NCBI GenBank assembly: GCA_024398475.1
Contig: JAKSJB010000010.1
Span: forward strand, 1 to 64,000
Length of the DNA: 64,000 bases
DNA from: Bacteroidaceae bacterium
GTDB lineage: Bacteria; Bacteroidota; Bacteroidia; Bacteroidales; Bacteroidaceae
Reading direction: 5' to 3'
A program made the position numbers and the translations under genes. Of the stretch, positions 1 through 8,122 are shown piece after piece (position 1 is the first letter of the stretch; each line of letters begins with the position of its first letter). A model generated the notes under the pieces. The model did no database searches. It was not told where the DNA came from and was given only the letters and a program-made list of their open reading frames with translations.

Positions 1-56
1 TCACGGCGCTCTCTCATTATATATATTTACACGCGCGAGGGAAAAGGGACGTTTTA

Positions 57-160
57 GAGTCAACAAGTCTACGAGTCAACAAGTCCACGAGTCAACAAGT
101 CTACGAGTCAACAAGTCAACGAGTCAACAAGTCTACGAGTCTACAAGTCAACAAGTCTAG
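57..160. repeat. 8-bp tandem array, RAGTCWAC (13 units)
   Basis: Thirteen consecutive 8-base units alternate gagtcaac and aagtctac with few substitutions and no indels. There are no unique spacers, so this is not CRISPR. The same unit occurs at 52822-52877, at 53307-53330 and, reverse-complemented, at 761-784 and 58249-58312. The function is unknown. Confidence 0.9.
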
Positions 161-162
161 AA

Positions 163-226
163 GATTTCGAGGATTTCGAGGAATTCGAGGATTTCGAGGA
201 TTTGCGTTTGCGTTATCGTTTGCGTT
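163..226. repeat. 9-bp GATTTCGAG array running into a 6-bp TTTGCG array
   Basis: Four 9-base units (gatttcgag, one with a single change) fill 163-198 and pass directly into TTTGCG-type hexamers up to about 226. A CCATCCGGATGG palindrome (230-240) and a GGCTAATGGC end (257-266) follow. The order 8-bp array, TTTGCG, CATCCGGATGG, 7-bp GCCATTA-type end is seen again near 53307-53490. Confidence 0.85.
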
Positions 227-283
227 CCCCATCCGGATGGCTAGCCAAGGACCAAGGGCTAATGGCAATTGACTATTTTGAAA

Positions 284-335
284 GTCAGTAACAGGTCAGT
301 TATGAGTCTATTGTGAGTCAGTAACGTTCCGTAGG
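284..335. repeat. 11-bp array (GTCAGTAACAG type)
   Basis: About four 11-base units (gtcagtaacag, gtcagttatga, gtctattgtga, gtcagtaacgt). Bases 284-308 match the reverse complement of 17728-17752 at 24 of 25 positions, so the same repeat lies 17 kb away in inverted orientation. Confidence 0.85.
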
Positions 336-437
336 CAAAGGCTTACTTGTTGAATAGTTGACTCATGAAATTATATTAGGCACATGATTGAGACAAATAG
401 TGCAGAAGATATAGTTTCATCATTGGGATATGGTTGC

Positions 438-624
438 AAGTCTGCTGTAGCTCCGCTGTAAGTCCGCTGTTCCTTTGCTCTTCCTCCGCACCAAACTCGA
501 ACCAAACTCGATGCAAATTCGAACTGGCTCTGCTATTTTATCGAATTTGGTACGACTTTGGTTCGAATTTGCTTCGAGTTTGCAACGGATTTACAGCAGA
601 CTTACTGCTGAGGTACTGCGGACC
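438..624. repeat. 11-bp phased array with dyad symmetry (17 units)
   Basis: The 187 bases divide without indels into seventeen 11-base units, with G at position 7 in all but two. Units in the left half (aagtccgctgt, aaactcgaacc) are the reverse complement of units in the right half (tggttcgaatt, tacagcagact), so the whole array has an imperfect dyad centred near 531. Two short open frames cross it but have no protein-like composition. Confidence 0.85.
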
Positions 625-723
625 TACAACATTTCTTAGTAGAAAAGTAGTCAGGAGACAGAAAAAGGCCGATAGCCTTTTAAGTGAAAAGTGAAAAATG
701 AGAAGTGGAAAGAGAAAAGTTAA

Positions 724-812
724 GCCATTGGCCATTGGTTCCCCATCCGGACTGTCACTCGTTGACTTGTCGACTAGTAGACTCCAATAAAGCCAATGGC
801 TAATGGCATTAT
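724..812. repeat. Composite repeat: inverted 7-bp ends around an 8-bp array
   Basis: GCCATTG units at 724-737, a CCCCATCCGGA segment, three 8-bp units (gttgactt, gtcgacta, gtagactc) at 761-784, then the inverse 7-bp units gccaatg, gctaatg, gcattat at 792-812. The 7-bp ends are inverted relative to each other. The element at 58162-58333 has the same plan with a longer centre. Confidence 0.8.
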
Positions 813-911
813 AATACCTAACTTCCTTTAACTCCCAAACTACCTAACTCCAGAAACTGAGCAAGTCAGAAAGTTTATTCAAATCTGTTGCGGCAAACAT
901 ATAAGCCTCCC

Positions 912-3293
912 CTACAGTCGGTCTTTGACAGATTGGCCGGCACCAGTTCCTTTATACTTACTCTTTGCGCTATTGAATCGGTACGAAGCTCTGAGTAATA
1001 TGCCGGGAGTTCTTCTGTCATTGCTTTGGGTGATTATGTAACTTCCGAAATCACAGTTCGTATATTCTTGGGTGGAGTTCAGGATGTCAACCCACGACAG
1101 TTTGAATGTCAAGGCATCGTCTTTCAGGAATGATTTCTGAAGAGATACTTCCAGATTGTGCTGCGGTTTCGTTAAGTTGGCGATTTCACCACTCATCTTG
1201 CTGATAAACTGGTAATTCAGTTCTGCCAGCCAGCTGCCTTTCATCTTGAACGCATTGTTTGCCTGGGCAAGATACATCGGTTTGTTGCGGTGAACGACAC
1301 GAGTGCCTGTAGCTTCGCGCAAGTCAACGACATCCATATTGAGATTCTGTTTTGCAAATCCCAATGTGTAACGTGGTTGCCAGAATCCTATTGTCGGGGC
1401 TGCACTTACATAGAAGCTCACCTTGCTGAATGTTGCGTCCACGTTTGAGTATTTCAGGAGTACCACACCATCTTCGTCGTAAGGTGATGCCCATTGAGTG
1501 ATTCCATGCTTCACCTGGTCGAAAGTGGAACTGAACGAGAGCCATTTCCATACTGCCTGCAACGATGCCGCACGTTGTTTCTCGCTCAGGAGTGTGGGGT
1601 CGCCGGTCTGGTAGGTGTAACGATTTATGTAGATCATCTCCGTGGAGAGGTTGTGCAAGGATGGACGGACGGTCTTGCCCGTATAGCTCAGCGACAGTCC
1701 CACTTCCCCGATCTTTGTAGAGAAGCTCATCGAAGGGAACCAGTCATTCTGTTTGCGGGACAGGTTTCTCGATTTGTCCAGCAAGTCACGGTATTCATAG
1801 TCAACATGTTCATATCGCAGTCCTGCACTCATCTGTCCGAAGGGCAGGTTCAGCGAATACTGAGCAAAACCGGCAATGGTGTTTTCGTATGCCTTGAAGT
1901 TGGTGTTCGGAATTTTCGAATTGTTGATTGCATACTGTTCCTTTCCGTCCAGGTAAGTTTCCTCGCTGCCCACCTGCAATGAGCCTTTCCATACAGGATA
2001 GGACAGGATGAGTTTTGCTGCCCCTATCTTTGTAGTGGCTTTGGAAGCAGAGTTGTACGCCTGCGAAACGACCCAGCTGTCCTCATTTATGCTGCACTCG
2101 TCCCTTGTCTTGGCGACAACGAAGTCCACGTTTAGGTTTACGTTAAGTTTGTTGATGTTTCCATCGTAGTACAGGTTACCTGTGGTGGTGGTGCCTATAG
2201 GGTACTTGGTGTTGTTTACCGAATAGATATGGTCATCGTGCACACCATTTGTAATCAGGTCTGTCTCCGTAATCATTTTATTGTCAGAAAACGTGTTGTC
2301 ACTTCTGTCGAGCTTGAAACCGACTGAATGCTTGTCGTTTATCTGCCAGTTTGCGCCCAGCACCTCCTGGAGTCCACCTTGATAAGAGGTGTATTTCAGC
2401 GTCCCTATTTGATCCATAGACTGAAGAAGTCCATTCTTTTTGAAGAAGGTGGAGCCATCGATATCGCTTATCTGGAATCCATGCTGTGCCCAATGAACGA
2501 ATTTTCCGAAGAAGTCCAAGCCTCCCACACGGTAGTTGACATCGAGTACTGTCCATGATGGGTCGAGATACTTGCAGGTGGTGTATTTCTTTGCCTGACT
2601 CGTCAAGGCATAGCTCAATCCCTCACCTTGTCGCTTGACGGTCTTTATCCTCACCACACTCTTCACGTCACCGGCATAAAGAGCTCCGGGATTGCTCACG
2701 ACCTCGATTGACTGTATGTCCTCCGCCATGAGGTTACGGAGTTCTGAAGCATCAGTCACCTTTCTACCGTTGATATAATATTGTGGCTCTCCCCTTCCCA
2801 GCACTTCCAGCTTTCCGTTCATGCTCAGCATTCCAGGTACCTTTGCAAGCACATCGTTTGCATTACCGGCATGTTCAAGTACCGTACCTGCAATATTGGT
2901 AACCACGGCATCGCCTTTCAACTGAGTCTTAGGCAGTTGGGACTTCACCACTACCTCGCCAAGCATGTTTTCGTCTTCCTCCATGAAAATGGTTCCCGCA
3001 TCAACCACGGCACCTTTCACGTTCAGTTCCTTGATGAATTCCTTATAGCCGATGTAAGAAGCCCTTAGTTTATAGCTACCTTGTACGGCATCAATTTCAA
3101 ACGCACCTTTTTCATTTACCATGGCACCGGCAACGATCGTGCCGTCATCCTGCAACAATGCGACCGAAGCAAATGCCATAGCCTCGTTGGTTGCCTTGTC
3201 GAATAACAGTCCTTTGATTTTAGAGTCTTGTGCCAAGCACATGATTACATTTGCAAATAGTGCAAACGTGAGAAATGTCAATTTTCTTTTCAT
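912..3293 (-). CDS. Outer-membrane TonB-dependent receptor-like protein (OMP_b-brl_3 type)
   Basis: An outer-membrane beta-barrel protein of 793 residues. The N-terminus is a signal peptide ending near ANVIMCLAQ (residue 21). A carboxypeptidase-regulatory-like beta-sandwich follows at about 25-110, then a plug region at about 120-225 with the typical words DVLAKVPGM, YYINGRKV and IEVVSNPGALYAG, and then a long aromatic-rich barrel to the C-terminus. The architecture matches the Bacteroidetes outer-membrane beta-barrel family related to TonB-dependent receptors; the substrate cannot be read. It stands alone and is transcribed leftward into the repeat block at 1-900. I found no clear TAnnTTTG promoter in the 130 bases upstream, so its control is uncertain. 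Confidence 0.85.
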   Translation of the reverse strand: MKRKLTFLTFALFANVIMCLAQDSKIKGLLFDKATNEAMAFASVALLQDDGTIVAGAMVNEKGAFEIDAVQGSYKLRASYIGYKEFIKELNVKGAVVDAGTIFMEEDENMLGEVVVKSQLPKTQLKGDAVVTNIAGTVLEHAGNANDVLAKVPGMLSMNGKLEVLGRGEPQYYINGRKVTDASELRNLMAEDIQSIEVVSNPGALYAGDVKSVVRIKTVKRQGEGLSYALTSQAKKYTTCKYLDPSWTVLDVNYRVGGLDFFGKFVHWAQHGFQISDIDGSTFFKKNGLLQSMDQIGTLKYTSYQGGLQEVLGANWQINDKHSVGFKLDRSDNTFSDNKMITETDLITNGVHDDHIYSVNNTKYPIGTTTTGNLYYDGNINKLNVNLNVDFVVAKTRDECSINEDSWVVSQAYNSASKATTKIGAAKLILSYPVWKGSLQVGSEETYLDGKEQYAINNSKIPNTNFKAYENTIAGFAQYSLNLPFGQMSAGLRYEHVDYEYRDLLDKSRNLSRKQNDWFPSMSFSTKIGEVGLSLSYTGKTVRPSLHNLSTEMIYINRYTYQTGDPTLLSEKQRAASLQAVWKWLSFSSTFDQVKHGITQWASPYDEDGVVLLKYSNVDATFSKVSFYVSAAPTIGFWQPRYTLGFAKQNLNMDVVDLREATGTRVVHRNKPMYLAQANNAFKMKGSWLAELNYQFISKMSGEIANLTKPQHNLEVSLQKSFLKDDALTFKLSWVDILNSTQEYTNCDFGSYIITQSNDRRTPGILLRASYRFNSAKSKYKGTGAGQSVKDRL

Positions 3294-3518
3294 TTGTTAT
3301 TGATTATTACTTAAATATTGTTTCTGTCATTATCCAGTAAGTCATGCCATACTTACTTTGTTCAAGATATTTGACGCATTATAAAGTCGAAAAGTTGCAG
3401 ACGTTACGCCAGTTCGGGATAAGAAAATCTAAAATAATTGAATAAAAAGTTGGTAGTCTGCGATATTTTTCGCAACTTTATAGTTGGAAATCAATAAAAT
3501 ACTCAAAAAGTACCGACT

Positions 3519-3650
3519 ATGACTACCGACCACAAAGTTACTGAAATTTTCTGTGCAATAGATGAATTTTGCAAGAAATTTGATGCTGAGATAGAAAATC
3601 AGCCTCTTCTGACTAATGAATGCAAGGCGAGAAGGCATCGCAACAGAAAG
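3519..3650 (+). pseudogene. IS982-family transposase, N-terminal relic
   Basis: An ATG-initiated frame begins MTTDHKVTEIFCAIDEFCKK and continues to about NECKARRHRNRK. In my recollection this closely follows the first 40 residues of Bacteroidetes IS982 transposases (KVTEIFC.IDEFCK then K.RRNR). The usual continuation (SDSEIMTILLLFHFGTFRN) and the whole catalytic domain are missing: after residue 44 the frame runs into unrelated sequence. A 10-bp inverted repeat (AAGTACCCTG 3648-3657, CAGGGTACTT 3676-3685) lies exactly at the break and may mark the deletion junction or an IS end. It cannot encode a working transposase. Confidence 0.7.
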
Positions 3651-3816
3651 TACCCTGGGCAATTTTGTCATTGTTCAGGGTACTTAAAAACATCATTTTA
3701 CCTGGTAGGAATTGTTGGTGTTATCAATTTTTCGGAAGGTTGGCGTTATAGTTTCTCACGCCTTAGAATGTCGCTCTATTGTTAAAAAAATTTAGGTATT
3801 TATTGTTTTTCGGGGA

Positions 3817-4239
3817 TTAAAAGTGCATTACACTACGAAGAGCATTAGTTAAAGCCTTTCCGTCCATCTCTACGCCATTTACACAAACCTTTCCGCCACG
3901 ATGTGCGTTGAAAAGAAGCATATCAAGTTCATGACGTGAAAGTTCATAATTGCACTCATAGTAGTTCACCTTCTTTGTCTTAGGAATTACGGTTACAGAA
4001 CCAGCATTGAATGAGTGAGACATGATGTCGTGACCGAATGCGCTAGTAACACCTACGTTAAAATCAACGTCATTCTTAGATTCCTCTATTACGCTTAGCA
4101 CAAATTTATGATTTTGTGGATTGAACCCGAAACCAAGTTCTACAGTTTCACTTACTGGAGAATAATAGATTGCTGTACTCTGTGCGTTTGCTACTAATGA
4201 AAATACGAATGCTGTTACTGCTAAAATAATTGTTTTCAT
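3817..4239 (-). CDS. Small exported protein of unknown function
   Basis: 140 residues with a clear signal peptide (MKTIILAVTAFVFSLVANAQ), so the mature product of about 120 residues should be periplasmic or outer-membrane associated. The mature part has alternating hydrophobic beta-strand character (TVELGFGFNPQNHKFVLSVI) and no motif I recognise. A strong Bacteroidetes promoter (4338-4368, minus strand) lies about 100 bases upstream of the ATG, which supports it as a real, singly transcribed gene. It is divergent from the nitroreductase gene at 4637. No function can be assigned. Confidence 0.75.
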   Translation of the reverse strand: MKTIILAVTAFVFSLVANAQSTAIYYSPVSETVELGFGFNPQNHKFVLSVIEESKNDVDFNVGVTSAFGHDIMSHSFNAGSVTVIPKTKKVNYYECNYELSRHELDMLLFNAHRGGKVCVNGVEMDGKALTNALRSVMHF

Positions 4240-4337
4240 AATTTTTCTGTTTTTTATTTGTTATTTACTTATTCTATTTTGTTTTGTCTTCAGTCTCTTT
4301 TCAGAAATCTGGGACATTGTTTTTTCTTTTGACGATG

Positions 4338-4368
4338 CAAAGGTAGGGACATTGCAGGTCATAACAAA
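4338..4368 (-). promoter_or_regulatory. Promoter for the 3817-4239 gene
   Basis: Minus strand: TTTG (4365-4368), 19-base spacer, TACCTTTG (4338-4345). This is a full match to the Bacteroidetes sigma-ABfr consensus. The leader is about 90 bases. Confidence 0.75.
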
Positions 4369-4558
4369 TAATAAACGCCTAAAGTGGAATGGTACTTTTT
4401 CTATTTCAGTTAGGGATTTTCCCTCAGCACCTTCAATACGCTTCCCGATTATCCTGCACAGGACCATACAGAAGCCGCTGCAGAACGTCATTTCAGGCAG
4501 GTAGGTTTTCGATAGGTAAAAAATCCGGCATCAATGTGTCAAACAAAAAAATATTTTG

Positions 4559-4566
4559 TAACTTTG
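4559..4566 (+). promoter_or_regulatory. -7 element TAACTTTG for the nitroreductase-cupin pair
   Basis: TAACTTTG at 4559-4566, 70 bases before the ATG at 4637. A weak -33 element (TGTG, 4535-4538) sits 20 bases upstream. Confidence 0.65.
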
Positions 4567-4636
4567 CCACGCATCTACAAAAAAAGCAGGAAACATAAAG
4601 GAACTGACAATTCACTTAATTTCTAAACATACCATT

Positions 4637-5308
4637 ATGAACAGGAAAAATATCCTTAGCCTTATTGCAACAGCCTCAATGGCATTGACAGCAGAAGCGC
4701 AAGACATCAAACTGCCACAGCCAAACCTTCAGCGTAGTACAAAAAACGTGATGGAGACGTTAGCGTCACGTCATTCTACCAGGGAATACTCCGAGAAAGA
4801 ACTATCCGCACAAGACATAAGCGATCTTTGCTGGGCAGCATGCGGAAAGTCACGCGACGACAGTCATATAACAGCGCCGTCTGCGATGAACCGCCAGGAA
4901 ATAAGACTTTTTGTCTTCACAGATAAAAACGTATATGAATACAATTCCAAGGACAACGTCTTAGTACAAAAAGCAGTAGGAGACAACCGTGACCTTCTTG
5001 CAAGCAACAATGCCAGAGTCCAGAATGGTCAGGGAGGATTTTCACAGGATTTCGTAAAGAAAGCACCTGTCAGCCTCGTAATGGTAATAGATTTTGAAAA
5101 GTTCGGTTCAAAAGACGAGAATGCGCTCATGATGGGATGCGTTGATGCAGGCAACGTATCAGAAAACATAAATCTATACTGTGAATCAGCAGGTTTGTGT
5201 ACAGTTCCACGCGCCACAATGGACGTAAAGGAAATCAGGAAATTGCTTGGTTTGAACGAGCAGCAACTACCAATAATGAACAATCCAGTAGGATTCCCAA
5301 TAAAATAA
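4637..5308 (+). CDS. Exported nitroreductase-family oxidoreductase (SagB/ThcOx-like)
   Basis: 223 residues. A signal peptide (about 1-21, ending LTAEAQ) precedes a single FMN-dependent nitroreductase domain. Family signatures are the early RHSTREY segment (flavin-phosphate binding in this fold), DISDLCWAACGKSR, the central SENINLYCESAGLCTVPR region and the terminal NNPVGFPIK. SagB-like nitroreductases have this compact form. The physiological substrate is unknown; export to the periplasm is unusual for a nitroreductase but common for this Bacteroidales subgroup. Only 6 bases separate it from the cupin gene, so the two are cotranscribed from the promoter at 4559. Confidence 0.8.
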   Translation: MNRKNILSLIATASMALTAEAQDIKLPQPNLQRSTKNVMETLASRHSTREYSEKELSAQDISDLCWAACGKSRDDSHITAPSAMNRQEIRLFVFTDKNVYEYNSKDNVLVQKAVGDNRDLLASNNARVQNGQGGFSQDFVKKAPVSLVMVIDFEKFGSKDENALMMGCVDAGNVSENINLYCESAGLCTVPRATMDVKEIRKLLGLNEQQLPIMNNPVGFPIK

Positions 5309-5314
5309 CACAAT

Positions 5315-5644
5315 ATGAAATTAGACTACAGCAATATTGAGGAGCAGATTATTCCTCAATTTAAAGGCGGCATGAAAGAATTTGCCGCAAGGATGTTCGT
5401 GGACGATCTCAACCGAATTATGAAAGGGAAATTGATACCAGGAGCATCAATCGGTATGCACACTCACGATACAGGAAGTGAAATTCTTTTGGTAACCAAA
5501 GGAAAAGGATATGCCATTATTGACGGGAACGAAGAAAGGCTCGTTGCCGGAGATGTTCACTATTGTCCCAAAGGTCACACACATTCATTGATAAATGATT
5601 CCGACTCAGACCTTGAATTTTTCGCTGTAGTACCGCAGCAATAA
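5315..5644 (+). CDS. Small single-domain cupin protein
   Basis: 109 residues forming one cupin_2 beta-barrel. Motif 1 is visible as MHTHDTGSEILLVTKGKG, with two histidines and a glutamate as metal ligands, and motif 2 as GDVHYCPKGHTHSLIN, giving a further histidine ligand. It has no signal peptide, so it is cytoplasmic, unlike its exported partner encoded 6 bases upstream. Such stand-alone cupins are metal-binding proteins with isomerase, dioxygenase or regulatory roles; the sequence does not decide which. The gene ends just before a bidirectional terminator shared with recG. Confidence 0.8.
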   Translation: MKLDYSNIEEQIIPQFKGGMKEFAARMFVDDLNRIMKGKLIPGASIGMHTHDTGSEILLVTKGKGYAIIDGNEERLVAGDVHYCPKGHTHSLINDSDSDLEFFAVVPQQ

Positions 5645-5650
5645 ATAGGA

Positions 5651-5684
5651 AGCAATAAGTTGAGCGGGTGCTCAACTTATTGCT
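5651..5684. terminator. Bidirectional terminator overlapping the recG stop
   Basis: A 15-bp perfect stem (AGCAATAAGTTGAGC at 5651-5665 pairing with 5670-5684) and a four-base loop lie between the cupin gene and recG. The right arm includes the last codons and stop of recG, so the coding end of recG is itself half of the hairpin. Confidence 0.8.
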
Positions 5685-7780
5685 CTCCAATTGATATTGT
5701 TTTTTCTAAGTTCACGCAACCGTCTCCACAGGACTTCATTCTGCGGAAGATTTTCATCGGGATCATTATCAAGAACAAGAGCCGCCGCATCGCGTGCCAT
5801 CTGAAGAAGTTGACCGTCCCGTGCCAAGTTTGCAATTTTCAGGTCAAATGCCATACCACTCTGCTGAGTACCCTCCAAGTCACCAGGTCCCCTCAGTTTC
5901 AAATCTTCCTCTGCAATTTCAAAGCCATTAGTTGAGTCCACCATTATCTGCAGACGCTTACGAGTCTCTGCACTTATTTCATATTTAGTGACCAGCACAC
6001 AGTAGGATTGGTCGGCACCGCGCCCCACGCGGCCACGCAGTTGATGGAGTTGGCTCAATCCAAAGCGTTCCGCATTTTCTATAACCATCACACTTGCATT
6101 CGGTACATTAACCCCAACCTCAATTACTGTTGTAGCCACAAGTATCTGTGTTTCCCCATTGGCAAAGCGCTGCATCTCCACATCTTTTTCTGCAGGTTTC
6201 ATTTTCCCATGCACCTTACTGACCTTACATTCAGGGAATTCCCTACACACCTGCTCATACCCATCTTCAAGGTTCTTCAAATCCATCTTTTCGCTTTCCT
6301 GAATCAAAGGATATACAATATACACCTGCCTACCCTGAGAAATCTGCTCACGCACCTTATTATATATACGCGCACGATGAGAATCAAACATGTGAAGAGT
6401 ATAGATAGGCTTACGTCCCGGTGGCAATTCATCAATGACACTCACGTCAAGGTCACCATACAGAGTCATCGCCAAAGTACGCGGTATAGGAGTGGCTGTC
6501 ATAACCAGCACATGAGGCGGAGTACTATTCTTTTGCCATAGTTTTGCTCTCTGAGCCACACCGAAACGGTGCTGTTCATCAATAATTGCCAAACCCAGAT
6601 GACGGAACTCCACATTATCCTCGATTATGGCATGAGTACCAACCAAAATATTCACCTCACCCATCAACAAGTCTGCAAGGATTTTCTCCCTGCGCTTACC
6701 CTTCACGCTGCCGGTAAGCAATTCCACCCTTACAGCCATACCCCCTAGCAACTGACGCAGAGTATTCAGATGCTGTTCAGCCAGAATTTCAGTAGGAGCC
6801 ATGATACACGCCTGACAGCCGTTATCAATTGCTATCAGCGAGCACATTAGGGCAACAAGAGTCTTACCGGAACCCACATCCCCCTGAAGGAGGCGATTCA
6901 TCTGTCTGCCGGATTTCATATCTTCATGAATCTCACGTATTACCCGTTTTTGAGCATCGGTAAGTTGGAAAGGCAGATGATTAAAATAAAAGTCATTGAA
7001 AGACTGCCCTATACGCGAACAGACAATACCGCGGTACTTGCGTATCCTGTCACGCATATACCGCAGAATGTTGAGTTGGACATAAAACAGTTCCTCAAAT
7101 TTCAATCGAGCCTGAGCCTCACGCAAAGTATATGAATCCTTCGGGAAATGAATGTTTCTTATAGCCTCATCATACGAAATAAGATGGTAGCGTTCTACAA
7201 TATAAGGAGCAAGAGTTTCAGAGAAAGGTTTCTCGAAAAGCAGCATCATATTTCGGGTAAGTTTCTGGACTGCCACAGAATTCAAGCCTGCCCGCTTCAT
7301 TTTCTCCGTCGTATTGTACGCAGGAACAAAATTCATTGTTGCCTGTCCTGAATCCGATTTCTGCGAACCATCATCCTTCTCCATATCAGGATGCGCAATA
7401 TTGATTCTGCCGCCAAATACATTTGGTTTACCAAAAACTATATAAGGGACATGGCACTCAATACTCTTCTGAACATATTTCATACCCTGGAACCAGACCA
7501 GTTCCACTACCCCTGAACCATCGCTGAAACGGGCTACAAATCTCCTGCCACGTCCTTCACCGACTGTATCGGCAGAAAGTATCTCCCCTCGAAGTTGAAC
7601 ATACGGCATAGTGCCGTCAATTTCCGAAATCCTGTAAATACGGCTTTTATCCACATATTTATATGGATAATAAGTCAACAGGTCACCAACAGTCCTGATG
7701 CCCAATTCATTTTCCAGCAATTCAGCCCTTTTGGGTCCGACACCCTGCAGAAATTTTATGTCCTGACCTATCTGTATCAT
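5672..7780 (-). CDS. recG: ATP-dependent DNA helicase RecG
   Basis: 702 residues, the usual RecG length. RecG reverses stalled replication forks and branch-migrates Holliday junctions. Domains in order: N-terminal wedge with a helix-hairpin-helix start (FLQGVGPKRAELLENELGI), an OB-fold region (about 60-150), helicase domain 1 with Walker A GDVGSGKT and DEXH box DEQH, the ATPIPRTLAMTLYGDLDVS segment, and helicase domain 2 with QLRGRVGRG (motif VI). All motifs are intact. It is a single-gene unit facing the cupin gene, with the shared terminator at its 3-prime end. The promoter -7 box lies only about 10 bases before the ATG, so the leader is very short. Confidence 0.97.
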   Translation of the reverse strand: MIQIGQDIKFLQGVGPKRAELLENELGIRTVGDLLTYYPYKYVDKSRIYRISEIDGTMPYVQLRGEILSADTVGEGRGRRFVARFSDGSGVVELVWFQGMKYVQKSIECHVPYIVFGKPNVFGGRINIAHPDMEKDDGSQKSDSGQATMNFVPAYNTTEKMKRAGLNSVAVQKLTRNMMLLFEKPFSETLAPYIVERYHLISYDEAIRNIHFPKDSYTLREAQARLKFEELFYVQLNILRYMRDRIRKYRGIVCSRIGQSFNDFYFNHLPFQLTDAQKRVIREIHEDMKSGRQMNRLLQGDVGSGKTLVALMCSLIAIDNGCQACIMAPTEILAEQHLNTLRQLLGGMAVRVELLTGSVKGKRREKILADLLMGEVNILVGTHAIIEDNVEFRHLGLAIIDEQHRFGVAQRAKLWQKNSTPPHVLVMTATPIPRTLAMTLYGDLDVSVIDELPPGRKPIYTLHMFDSHRARIYNKVREQISQGRQVYIVYPLIQESEKMDLKNLEDGYEQVCREFPECKVSKVHGKMKPAEKDVEMQRFANGETQILVATTVIEVGVNVPNASVMVIENAERFGLSQLHQLRGRVGRGADQSYCVLVTKYEISAETRKRLQIMVDSTNGFEIAEEDLKLRGPGDLEGTQQSGMAFDLKIANLARDGQLLQMARDAAALVLDNDPDENLPQNEVLWRRLRELRKNNINWRAIS

Positions 7781-7789
7781 ATTTCAGTG

Positions 7790-7797
7790 CAAAGGTA
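7790..7797 (-). promoter_or_regulatory. recG -7 element (TACCTTTG)
   Basis: Minus-strand TACCTTTG at 7790-7797 with a GTTG -33-like element at 7818-7821 (20-base spacer). The ATG is at 7780, so a start about 7 bases past the box would give an almost leaderless mRNA. Confidence 0.65.
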
Positions 7798-7961
7798 AGA
7801 AATAATTTGTGTACAAGCAACCGAGCAACAAATAAAAAAACGCCAACTTTTCCGTTATCGTGCACAACGGCGGAAATGCTTACATTTTTACAGAAATACC
7901 CCGTATAAACTTACACTTTTCATTCAATTCAATAGCAATATGTATTTTTTTGTCAAAAAAT

Positions 7962-7993
7962 GTTGTATATATTATCTTTTATGCTTACCTTTG
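7962..7993 (+). promoter_or_regulatory. Promoter for the first glutamate dehydrogenase gene
   Basis: GTTG (7962-7965), 20-base spacer, TACCTTTG (7986-7993). The leader to the ATG at 8123 is about 120 bases. The rest of the 325-base gap shared with recG shows no gene. Confidence 0.7.
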
Positions 7994-8122
7994 CACCCGA
8001 AATACAACACAGACACAAGATAAAGCATAAGAAACTGCTATTTTATCGTTGATTTAATGTTAATCCCGTAGTATATTCAAAATAAATTCAAGAACATTTA
8101 CATAAATAATCAATATATAATT

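Noticed and set aside
57..160. Possible CRISPR array
   Set aside because: Units are 8 bases, contiguous and without spacers; no cas genes are present.
434..735. Two short frames (86 and 65 residues) on opposite strands
   Set aside because: They lie in the 11-bp phased array and following AT-rich sequence, with no promoter and no protein-like composition.
4261..4491. 76-residue minus-strand frame before the 3817 gene
   Set aside because: It overlaps the promoter of the 3817 gene and has no recognisable features.
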